From Henricia sp. BOLD:AAB3569 (lineage: Eukaryota; Echinodermata; Asteroidea; Spinulosida; Echinasteridae): a stretch of 64,000 nt of DNA. Location of the stretch: NCBI GenBank assembly GCA_037783545.1, contig JBBELK010001058.1, positions 124,001 to 188,000 on the forward strand, read 5' to 3'. The notes under the pieces are model-generated. The model was not told the DNA's origin. It ran no database searches and saw only the letters and a list, made by a program, of their open reading frames with translations. The position numbers and the translations under genes were made by a program. Shown piece by piece: positions 30,601-64,000 of the stretch; position 1 is the stretch's first letter, and each line of letters starts with the position of its first letter.

Positions 30601-32686
30601 GCGTACCTACCGCTCGCCAGCAAGCCTGCCCCAAACTTGCCGGGATTGGAATTTTTGAAATTTTGCAAGCTAATATATGTACCGCAGGGACAACTTAGAC
30701 AAATTTGAAGCTTTTGAGTTTTGTTGAGTAAACCTAACAAGATAAAACTGCATGTTCCTTGCTCTATGAGCAGCTGAAAGGAATGCATTAATCTTGTTAA
30801 TTGCTAAAAAATAAAACTCAGTCCTACAAAATGAATTTAGGCATAAATCAGAGGTGTTATGAGAAGATCACAGTACACATGCAAAACCAAGGACATGACC
30901 GATTGAGAGTGCATGGCTATCCTGATACATACATCCTGCTAAATTTAAGCTAAACTAACTGCTTAATTTTTATGTCAAATTTACACTTCCTGACACTGAT
31001 ACCTAGTGATATTTGTAGGTAAAATAATTATCTAAGACTAAATAAAACTGTTCTGGCTAGTGTCCTACAATGAACAATGTTGTTCATTATATGTGAACAT
31101 GATAATGAACAATACAATGGTTTGTCTATACACATACATGTAGGCCTACATGTAGCTCCATAGTCCATGGTCTACACAAGAAACAAATGGATCCTGCTCT
31201 GATCTGTGGCCAAATATCCATAAAATAAACTCTTCATTATTTCAGTTTTGTTAATTTGTGCAAGTATTACCTTAGTAAAGTAAAAAGAGGCCTGATAAAG
31301 CTGATTTCAGATGAGAAATATCACCACATTTTGATTTCCAGCCCTTGCAACACTTTCAAACCAGCATGCAGTTACAAAAGTCTGGTTCCAGCTGCTACTG
31401 TATGCTCACTTGTTTAATGTTGGAGTCAAGGAACCAGAGCTAGTGTATATCCCTAGACTGGTTCTCAATCTTCATTGTTAAAAGTGTAGGAAATTAGGCA
31501 AATAAATGGAACCTGGCATTGCATTCATTTTTTTCATTTTTTTTGGTCTAAACAAATAAAAGTAAAAAGGTTCAGTTTTATTTATGTTGCTATAAGCTGG
31601 AAGCTTGTTTGTTTTCCAAACAAATTTGGACAATTACTGTATGGACTACAGAACTTAAGGATTTATATTTTTCTTTCTAATTAAGGCAATTATTTGTTGC
31701 AGATCTAGAAATTAATTTATATGAAAAATGTAAAAAAATGCTATTGAATTCAGAAAATGCAAATAAAAAACATGGATTATTATACGTAGGAAATTATTAT
31801 AGGAATGTTTTTCTCATCAGGCACATGTATGCAAGCTAGCTGCAAGCTTGTACGCACATGTACATGTACATGTAGCTTGCTGCAAGCTCGCAGGCACACA
31901 TATATACTAGCTTGCTGCAAGCTTGCAAACACACGTGCAAGCTTGCTGCAAGCATGCAGAGCTTGCACATGGCCTGCAAGGTTGCTGTAAGCTTGCTGCA
32001 AGCTTGCAGGTGGCCTGCAAGTTTGCTGCAAGCTTGCACATGGCCTGCAAATTTGCTGCAAGCTTGCTGCAAGCTTGCTGCAAGCTTGCTGCAAGCTTGC
32101 TGCAAGCTTGCTGCAAGCTTGCTGCAAGCTTGCAGGCCAAGTGCAAGCTTGCTGCAAGCTTGCAGGCACACATGCAAGCTTGCGGCAAGCTTGCAGCAAG
32201 CTTGCAAGCTTGCGGCAAGCTTGCAGCAAGCCTGCAAGCTTGCCGCTAGCTTGCGCACAAGCTTGCACACAAGACTGCAATCTTGTACAAGCTTGCGGCA
32301 AGCTTAATAAGCTTGCAGCAAGCATGCAAGCTTGCCACTAGCTTGCGCACAAGCTTGCACACAACACTGCAATCTTGTACAAGCTTGCGGCAAGCTTAAT
32401 AAGCTTGCAGCAATCTAATTACAAGCTTAATGCAAGCTTGCGGCAAGCTTACATTTCTGTAAGGGTTAGGACTGGCCCAACAATTGTTGGGTGACTAATT
32501 TTAGGAAAAGCCTCCACAAAACGTGGGGAAATTACCTTCACCCGTGGGATACTCCTTCAAACGTAGGATGTCAGCAATGTACAACTTGGCATACAATTTG
32601 CTCACAGGGTCCAAATGCCAAAACCTCTTGGGCACAAACTCAACAGTCTCGCAGTTTGAAGCCATGCCTATTGCCATTGTCTTCAT
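21522..32686 (-). CDS. STN1: CST complex subunit STN1 (9 exons, 382 aa)
   Basis: Coding exons on the minus strand are 32686-32536, 29319-29224, 28560-28495, 27298-27131, 26278-26118, 25549-25397, 24109-23996, 22255-22177 and 21682-21522. All have GT-AG introns and phases match throughout. The 382-aa product compares with 368 aa in human STN1. Recognisable blocks, in order, are FWHLDPVSKLYAKLYIADI, the OB-fold core with DDGTGVINCCCW, GDTIHVRGRLKRYRNK, LPNLYEKLYDRPF, and C-terminal winged-helix segments ending ENGCHYLHVMDRL and LEEQSDVIS. STN1 binds TEN1 and CTC1 in the nuclear CST complex that recruits DNA polymerase alpha-primase for telomere C-strand fill-in. An in-frame TGA directly precedes the ATG at 32686; ATGs at 32677 and 32665 are alternatives. 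The gene is divergent from STK36 and convergent with the IgGFc-like gene. Confidence 0.95.
21914..22046. repeat. TTAA-flanked hairpin MITE, AGGCACAGGCTCGTC ends, copy 1
   Basis: Near-perfect palindrome of 133 bp with TTAA on both sides, in STN1 intron 8. Confidence 0.82.
22177..22255 (-). CDS. STN1: STN1 exon 8
   Basis: This short exon encodes YHSRLDETILEILGTDC, second winged-helix region. It starts in phase 0 and ends in phase 1 at donor GTAAGT. Confidence 0.85.
22773..22931 (+). pseudogene. TRIM B-box fragment inside STN1 intron 7
   Basis: The plus strand encodes FCTDCGHFLCQECHRAHEEM and then KSHKIYTLDELLSG, nearly identical to B-box 1 and the following linker of the TRIM gene at 42000-43241. 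The similarity stops abruptly at 22931 in an ATTT-rich run followed by a SINE. It is a truncated copy with no RING or coiled coil nearby. Confidence 0.8.
22935..23130 (-). mobile_element. SINE fragment adjoining the TRIM pseudogene
   Basis: Reverse complement has GGCCGAGCGGTCTAGTGCGT, then GGTTCGATTCC and CTTGAGCAAGGCACTC, and ends in an (AAAT)n-type tail next to the TRIM fragment. Confidence 0.65.
23848..23981. repeat. Foldback MITE in STN1 intron 7
   Basis: GGGCCTCCCACTGTGCGATTT and the inverse ATCGAACAGTGGGAGGCC, with repeated TACGATTG/CAATCGTA inside. It ends 15 nt from exon 7. Confidence 0.72.
23996..24109 (-). CDS. STN1: STN1 exon 7
   Basis: This exon encodes IRSIIKQAVQKLDKEGVVYR, equivalent to the IHSIFKNAIQLLQEKGLVF segment of human STN1. 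A foldback element ends 15 nt from the donor. Confidence 0.9.
24296..24625 (-). mobile_element. tRNA-derived SINE 2, STN1 intron 6
   Basis: Reverse complement head GTGTGGTCTAGTGGGTATGA with GGGTTCGAGCCCCAC, body with GGCAAGACACTTAATCCCAG, tail GCGCTATACAAATC and (ATT)n. Confidence 0.82.
24716..25283 (+). mobile_element. Internally deleted Tc1-like element in STN1 intron 6
   Basis: Inverted ends share CCCATCAAAACTTTGGA and ACACCTTGAAA, with TA on both flanks (24714-24715, 25284-25285). The interior encodes the end of a Tc1 transposase (24853-24972): MEWPAQSPDLNPIELLWEKL and LDRKV, ending TAA. The catalytic core is mostly deleted. Confidence 0.85.
25397..25549 (-). CDS. STN1: STN1 exon 6 (first winged helix)
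   Basis: This 51-codon exon encodes a helical segment with LRSFLASKSTKISNFHLHEL, corresponding to the first C-terminal winged-helix region. Its donor is GTAAGT. Confidence 0.9.
25575..25660 (-). mobile_element. LINE 3'-tail fragment in STN1 intron 5
   Basis: The reverse complement reads GCGCCCTGAGCATCTTTCTG, then a GCGCATTACAGATATT block and (ATT)n, the same terminus as the LINE fragment at 59165-59245. Confidence 0.7.
26118..26278 (-). CDS. STN1: STN1 exon 5
   Basis: This exon completes the OB-fold (EIYRMEELPNLYEKLYDRPF) and starts the linker to the winged-helix domains. The donor is GTCAGT and it ends in phase 0. Confidence 0.92.
26380..26705 (-). mobile_element. tRNA-derived SINE (Leu/Ser-like head), STN1 intron 4
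   Basis: The reverse complement starts GGTACCGTGGCCGAGTGG and GGTTCGAATCC (A and B boxes), then GGCAAGGCACTCAACCACAC and a 3' part shared with 63585-63930. Both copies end at the same CTTTCTGGTATTC boundary. Confidence 0.82.
26795..27065 (-). mobile_element. SINE fragment, STN1 intron 4
   Basis: Reverse complement has GCCCTTGGGCAAGGCACTTT, an AGTACTCCCCTTGAGAG block and an A/T tail, related to 39110-39342. It lies about 65 nt from exon 4. Confidence 0.6.
27131..27298 (-). CDS. STN1: STN1 exon 4 (OB-fold, GDTIHVRG block)
   Basis: This exon encodes the polar linker and the strand motif LGDTIHVRGRLKRYRNK followed by VSASYF, which matches the IGDTIRVRG block of vertebrate STN1. Confidence 0.94.
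27543..27797. repeat. GGGTC-family MITE, copy c (STN1 intron 3)
   Basis: GGGTCATTCTATAAATATGG end and inverse GAATGACCC; flanks are AGAT and AGTT, a 4-bp duplication with one change. Second subfamily, together with 28617-28866. Confidence 0.78.
28495..28560 (-). CDS. STN1: STN1 exon 3 (OB-fold core)
   Basis: This 66-nt exon encodes VDDGTGVINCCCWKPRK, the most conserved STN1 OB-fold motif. It is in phase 1 at both ends. Confidence 0.93.
28617..28866. repeat. GGGTC-family MITE, copy d (STN1 intron 2)
   Basis: Near-identical to 27543-27797; flanked by ATTT at 28613-28616 and 28867-28870. Confidence 0.82.
29047..29216. repeat. G-rich tandem tract next to the STN1 exon 2 donor
   Basis: Plus-strand units GGGGCAGTTGGGGTGGGAG, then GGGTGGGAGAGGCGA and GGGGAGGGGAGGGG. 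Many runs of three or more G could form G-quadruplexes on the non-template strand of the minus gene's complement. Confidence 0.7.
29224..29319 (-). CDS. STN1: STN1 exon 2 (OB-fold start)
   Basis: This exon encodes AFAYKNHPITKLDIIGWVV and VRVEERPRMFQYG, aligned with the first OB strands of STN1. A G/C-rich tandem tract begins just inside the downstream intron. Confidence 0.92.
29561..30033. repeat. Element with AGGCCGGGGTCA inverted ends, STN1 intron 1
   Basis: AGGCCGGGGTCA (29561) and TGACCCCGGCCT (to 30033) are inverted ends; inner copies of TGTGACCCC occur at 29714 and 29897. Many ACGAGATT/AATCGTGT motifs occur inside. Confidence 0.65.
30103..32465. repeat. 2.4-kb foldback with AAGCTTGC palindromic satellite arms
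   Basis: Termini CCCTTACAGAAAT (30103-30115) and ATTTCTGTAAGGG (32453-32465) are exact inverses. Next to each is an array of the 11-bp unit AAGCTTGCCGC and variants: 30117-30640 and 31830-32456. The core GCAAGCTTGC is itself palindromic. The middle, about 30645-31825, is ordinary AT-rich sequence without a gene. The arrays create long false ORFs (KLAASL repeats) in several frames. Confidence 0.85.
30645..31825. other. Loop of the satellite foldback, no gene
   Basis: AT-rich unique-looking sequence without splice-supported exons or domains; longest frames are short. Confidence 0.5.
32536..32686 (-). CDS. STN1: STN1 exon 1
   Basis: Residues 1-50 contain the family block LDPVSKLYAKLYIADIL. The exon ends GGTGAAG at donor GTAATT in phase 1. 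The palindromic satellite of intron 1 ends only about 70 nt past the donor. Confidence 0.92.
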
Positions 32687-32972
32687 TCACATCGTAGAGA
32701 ACATTCACTGACGTCTTTACTCAAGTGACATTAACAGAACTGTTTTGAAAATGGTGGGGGAGAATAAGAATGTAAATTAAACCAAACATATATAGAGATT
32801 ATACCTCTGGCCGCACAAAACGTATAGTGTCAGAGTCGGACCTTTCCCAGCAGCTGGATTTTTTTGGGCGCATAGCATTGGGGGTATGCACCCAATGCAA
32901 TTATTATTATTTAATTTCACTGTCTGATTTTGGTGGTTTTGGTGGGGCGGATTGCATTAAGGTATAAAAATG

Positions 32973-33330
32973 ACCGATGTGAAGTTGGTTACTTATTCGA
33001 AGTTCAACATTCAATAAGGAGCTGTTACTTATTCGATATTCAATAAGGAGCTGTTACTTATTGAACTTTCAATAAGGAGCTGTTACTTATTCGACATACA
33101 AATGCACAGGAAATTTTATTTCAAAGGGTCAAATGCCCCACCCTGGGGCATGAAAAACGTGACCAAACCTCCACCTAGGGAATGTGGCAGCGCGGGGGTA
33201 CGGGGGAAGGGCCGGGGAAACAATTAATAGGTGCATAAGTAACAGCTCCTTATTGAATGTTGAATATTTAGTAACAGCTCCTTATTGAATATTGAACGTC
33301 GAACGTCGAATAAGTAACCAACTTCACACT
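32973..33330. repeat. Foldback with AATAAGGAGCTGTTACTTATT subrepeats and 12-bp flanking repeats
   Basis: Inverted GTGAAGTTGGTTACTTATTCG ends with two to three AATAAGGAGCTGTTACT units per arm. Both sides carry GGTATAAAAATG (32961-32972 and 33331-33342) as a direct repeat, possibly a long target duplication. Confidence 0.75.
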
Positions 33331-33519
33331 GGTATAAAAATGTTGGGTTGTACTCTTGTTTTAAGTATGAACCATGACGCAAGCCTTGATATTTTCTTGG
33401 GCCCGATGTCGTGCGGCGTTACTTCTATTGGCGACTACGCCAACTATGATCTTCAAACTTTTCTCACGTAGCCTACATTTATTTGCCAGTGACGGTCGAG
33501 TTGTCCTGGGGATTTGTTG

Positions 33520-33715
33520 GTTGGGACCGAGTTGACCTGGGACCGAGTTGAACTGGGACCGAGTTGACTCGGGACCGAGTTGACTCGGGACCGAGTTGAC
33601 TCGGGACCGAGTTGACTCGGGACCGAGTTGACTCGGGACCAAGTTGACTTGGAACCGAGTTGACTCGGGACCAAGTTGACTTGGAACATTGCAAGTTGAC
33701 TTGGAACCGAGTTGA
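33520..33715. repeat. 16-bp minisatellite GGGACCGAGTTGACTC
   Basis: About ten tandem units, the middle ones nearly exact and the edges diverged, lying between STN1 and STK36. It gives false ORFs with a VNSVPSQLGPEST repeat on the minus strand. Confidence 0.85.
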
Positions 33716-33760
33716 CCTGCACCCTCACGCGTGCCTTTAACCTTCCTCCATGCTTTTGTT

Positions 33761-33989
33761 GGGCGCAATCTTCATGCTCGGCGCAAATTCTTAATTTGCG
33801 CAAGCAGATTTAAAACCTGCGCACAAATTTTGAGCTGGAGGTACTGAACCAGATTGCGCAGCGAAATTAAAACTGCGCTTGGCAACCTATCTTGCGCAGG
33901 TTCTGAAATTGGGTTCGGAATCAAAATTTGCGCTGCGCAATCTTTGAACTGGGTAAAGTTCAAAATTTGCGCCGAGTTATTATGCGCCC
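33761..33989. repeat. GGGCGCA-ended foldback MITE
   Basis: GGGCGCAAT and ATGCGCCC ends, inner GGCGCAAATT and AAATTTGCGCC pairs. The interior has many TTGCGCA motifs. Confidence 0.65.
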
Positions 33990-34433
33990 AAGGTCAAAGT
34001 CTGAACTTCTGGCCAGCATAGGGGGCCTACACTTCTCATGTTTCAAATCATGATTTTCCCACAGGCTTTAGCACTAAAACAATATAACAAATTCTAAAAT
34101 TCATTATTAAAATTTGCAAACAAGATATTAAACATGGAAAAAATATTTTAATCACAGTAGACTTTTAGTTTTGTTGGATGAACAAAATTTATATATTTTA
34201 GTAAATTAATTCTTTTGCACAAATGTAAAAGCTTTTGGGCTCTCGTTTGTCTGAATCCCAGTCTCTTTATCGTGCTTTGCATTATGTGTGTTCTCGGGTT
34301 TGCTGACTAATTCCGTTGCTACAACTGTCAATGGAGTGATGTTGTTGGGAACAGTTGGTACTTGGTTTGAATTTTTTAATAACTAAATATCGCCTATTGA
34401 GCTGTTAATGTTTCTTAGGTATTTGTTTACCGT

Positions 34434-34860
34434 TTAGTTTATGCCACAACTCGAATTTAAGGAAAATAATTATTGGAATCGATAGATTGGATTATTTTGA
34501 AGAAATACCTTTTCCATTGACATTTCTGCGCAAATGTTGTAGGCCCATGAGGCCTAGGCCTAGGCCTATTTCCATGTCACGCCCGCCTCCATACAAAAGT
34601 GTGTAAAACTGCTGCCGGCTGAGGCAGTATGTGAAGCGCGCAAAAAAAGAGGGCGTGCATGTGATGATCCGTTTGGTTTCTGGCCGGCCGCTTCGCGTGC
34701 AATCATATGCAATTTTCTTTCTGTGATTTTTCTCTAAAAAGTAAAACTAAGCCTTTGCGACGGAAATGCATGTAGGTCTAAGTAATCCTATTCTAAAATC
34801 AGCCAAGCTATCGATTCCAATAATTATTTTCTTGAAATTCGAGTTGTGGCATAAACTAAA
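34434..34860. repeat. Foldback with 51-bp arms upstream of STK36
   Basis: TAGTTTATGCCACAACTCGA with GGAATCGATAG at 34435-34485 is inverted at 34808-34858 with only a few mismatches; the 320-bp loop includes GGCCTAGGCCTAGGCCTA. Confidence 0.75.
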
Positions 34861-35206
34861 AAAATACCGTTTCTTATTATCAGGATCATTTTTGTTTAGT
34901 ATTTCTTTGCATTCAGATTCTTTGGCATAACCATAGTTATGATAGTACCTATTATTAAGTAAATAGGCCTAGACTAGTTGACCGTCACCGTGCCTTGCTG
35001 CGCAGCATGCCTCATCGATCATTGCTTGGCTTCAGGCTGACAGTCATCTGCATCGCTGTTGTATAGCAAAACATATGATACTTGCCTTAAATTGTTCCCA
35101 CTCCTACGTTACTTTTAGAAGGCTAAAAGTATTTTCTGACGTTTACATTGGGACGTGATCATGGTGATGAATCAATTTTAACTGATCAATTTTTATTCTC
35201 CACGTT

Positions 35207-35240
35207 GCCATCTTGGCCATGCCTGCACTACCAAGATGGC
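35207..35240. promoter_or_regulatory. Inverted pair of YY1-like motifs upstream of STK36
   Basis: GCCATCTTGG (35207-35216) and CCAAGATGGC (35231-35240) form an inverted pair matching the YY1 core AAGATGGC. They lie about 300 nt before the STK36 ATG in otherwise unoccupied sequence. A possible 5' UTR acceptor (CTAACAG) sits at 35377-35383. The promoter role is inference. Confidence 0.4.
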
Positions 35241-35532
35241 GCGCCCGTTTACGAATCTGAAAATTTCACCTTACAGTCAAAATTTTTAGACATCAAGATT
35301 CACTTGTGAACCCAAGACAGTCACACACATCTCATTTTTGACATTAATATAAAATTGTAATTTGCTTGAATTTTACCTAACAGAGCTATTTGATTCCACC
35401 TCAGCAGAAGACGGAGCTTCGCCATTGATGTCGCAACAAACTGAAGGAAATGCAGACTCATGAATTGGACATCACAATAATAAATTCCTCATAAGAAGCC
35501 AACTCTACATACCCTTCAAAATTGTCGTCACA

Positions 35533-63448
<27,916 letters not shown>

Positions 63449-63584
63449 GTAAGATTACATTGGAACAACACTAGTGTATTTAAACACCATCTACAAGTAT
63501 AAAACAACAATGTATATTTTTAGGGGGAGGGGTTTGGATAGAGAGGCCACTCCACTAGTGTACCATCCTGTTCCATTTTTTTTT

Positions 63585-63930
63585 GTTCTTTCTGGTATTC
63601 ATACCAAGGATTCCTCAATAGTGCTCATTGCACTGTCACTCGTAAGCGTGAGGAAACCCATGAAGAATTCGAGTTAGAAATAGAAATGGCCAGATACACC
63701 GGGGAATCCCCTTGCTCTTCACGAAATAATGCTCTGGGATCTTTAGAGTGCATTACCATTACCTAACACACTGGACCAACGGCTTTACATCCCTTCCGAA
63801 GGATGGAGCAAGTGTGGTTGAGTGCCTTGCCCAAGGGCAAAGGTACCGCAGCCGGATTCGAACCCGCAACCCCAAGTTTTCCCCCATGATTGCGAGTCAA
63901 TGGCCCTAACCACTCGGCCATGGTACCTTG
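63585..63930 (-). mobile_element. tRNA-derived SINE, same family, STK36 last intron in window
   Basis: Nearly identical to 26380-26705 along 320 bp, with a longer D-to-anticodon stretch. The head reads GGTACCATGGCCGAGTGGTT on the minus strand. Confidence 0.85.
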
Positions 63931-64000
63931 GGAGTGTTGAAGACTTCATTTTAAAGTTCCCTCATTTGTAATCTTTAAGAGTGTACTTGTCTTAAATTTT

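Noticed and set aside
30106-30788. Long overlapping ORFs with KLAASLRQAC repeats on both strands (also 31780-32341)
   Set aside because: They are translations of the 11-bp AAGCTTGC satellite; open in most frames because the unit lacks stops. No start context, splice sites or domain.
30117-32456. Repeat arrays considered as CRISPR
   Set aside because: No spacers between units and eukaryotic intronic context; it is a palindromic satellite.
33361-33803. Minus-strand ORFs with VNSVPSQLGPEST repeats
   Set aside because: Product of the 16-bp minisatellite; frames end at its edges.

Overview
This window is eukaryotic DNA: split genes with GT-AG introns, tRNA-derived SINEs, LINEs and very many inverted-repeat (foldback) DNA elements. 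Gene content and repeat style suggest a marine invertebrate deuterostome. An echinoderm is my best guess: it has large TRIM families, an IgGFc-binding-like receptor, a LINE carrying a 2A peptide, and many ACATGTA-rich introns. I cannot prove the species from sequence alone.

Layout. (1) 1427-17872, plus strand: a six-exon gene for a secreted/type I membrane protein of 545 aa with IgGFc-binding-like extracellular repeats, one transmembrane segment and a short tail. Its 10-kb intron 3 holds a PIF/Harbinger-type element (5917-14555, CAG target duplication) that has been entered by two antisense LINEs. The second LINE has an uninterrupted 1551-codon frame with a 2A peptide, PHD finger, endonuclease, reverse transcriptase and RNase H. 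(2) 21522-32686, minus strand: a complete nine-exon STN1 gene (382 aa), the OB-fold subunit of the telomeric CST complex. It is convergent with gene 1. Its introns hold a Tc1-like remnant, several SINEs, a TRIM gene fragment and a 2.4-kb palindromic AAGCTTGC-satellite foldback. (3) 35533 to beyond 63448, plus strand: STK36 (Fused kinase), 18 coding exons covering the first 788 residues; the 3' end lies outside the window. Its 14.7-kb intron 7, between the kinase domain and the regulatory region, holds three intron-poor TRIM genes on the opposite strand: one with a C-terminal membrane anchor (42000-43241) and a tandem pair of RING/B-box/coiled-coil/propeller proteins (46076-47968, 52230-54161).

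Repeat landscape. Several foldback families can be defined from multiple copies in the window: a GGGCC[A/G]ATTT family with CWG duplications (Harbinger3-like), a GGGTCWTTC family with 4-bp duplications, three TTAA-flanked families, and a TATAGACC family flanked by TA. Some elements sit directly on splice sites. One begins at the +2/+3 position of a 5' splice site, and another hairpin begins 6 nt after a donor.

Function. STN1 acts in telomere C-strand fill-in. STK36 acts in Hedgehog signalling and the motile-cilium central pair. The TRIM proteins and the IgGFc-like receptor look like lineage-expanded, probably immune-related genes. These genes do not form a single pathway. The three coding loci were reconstructed exon by exon, with reading-frame phase agreeing at every junction.
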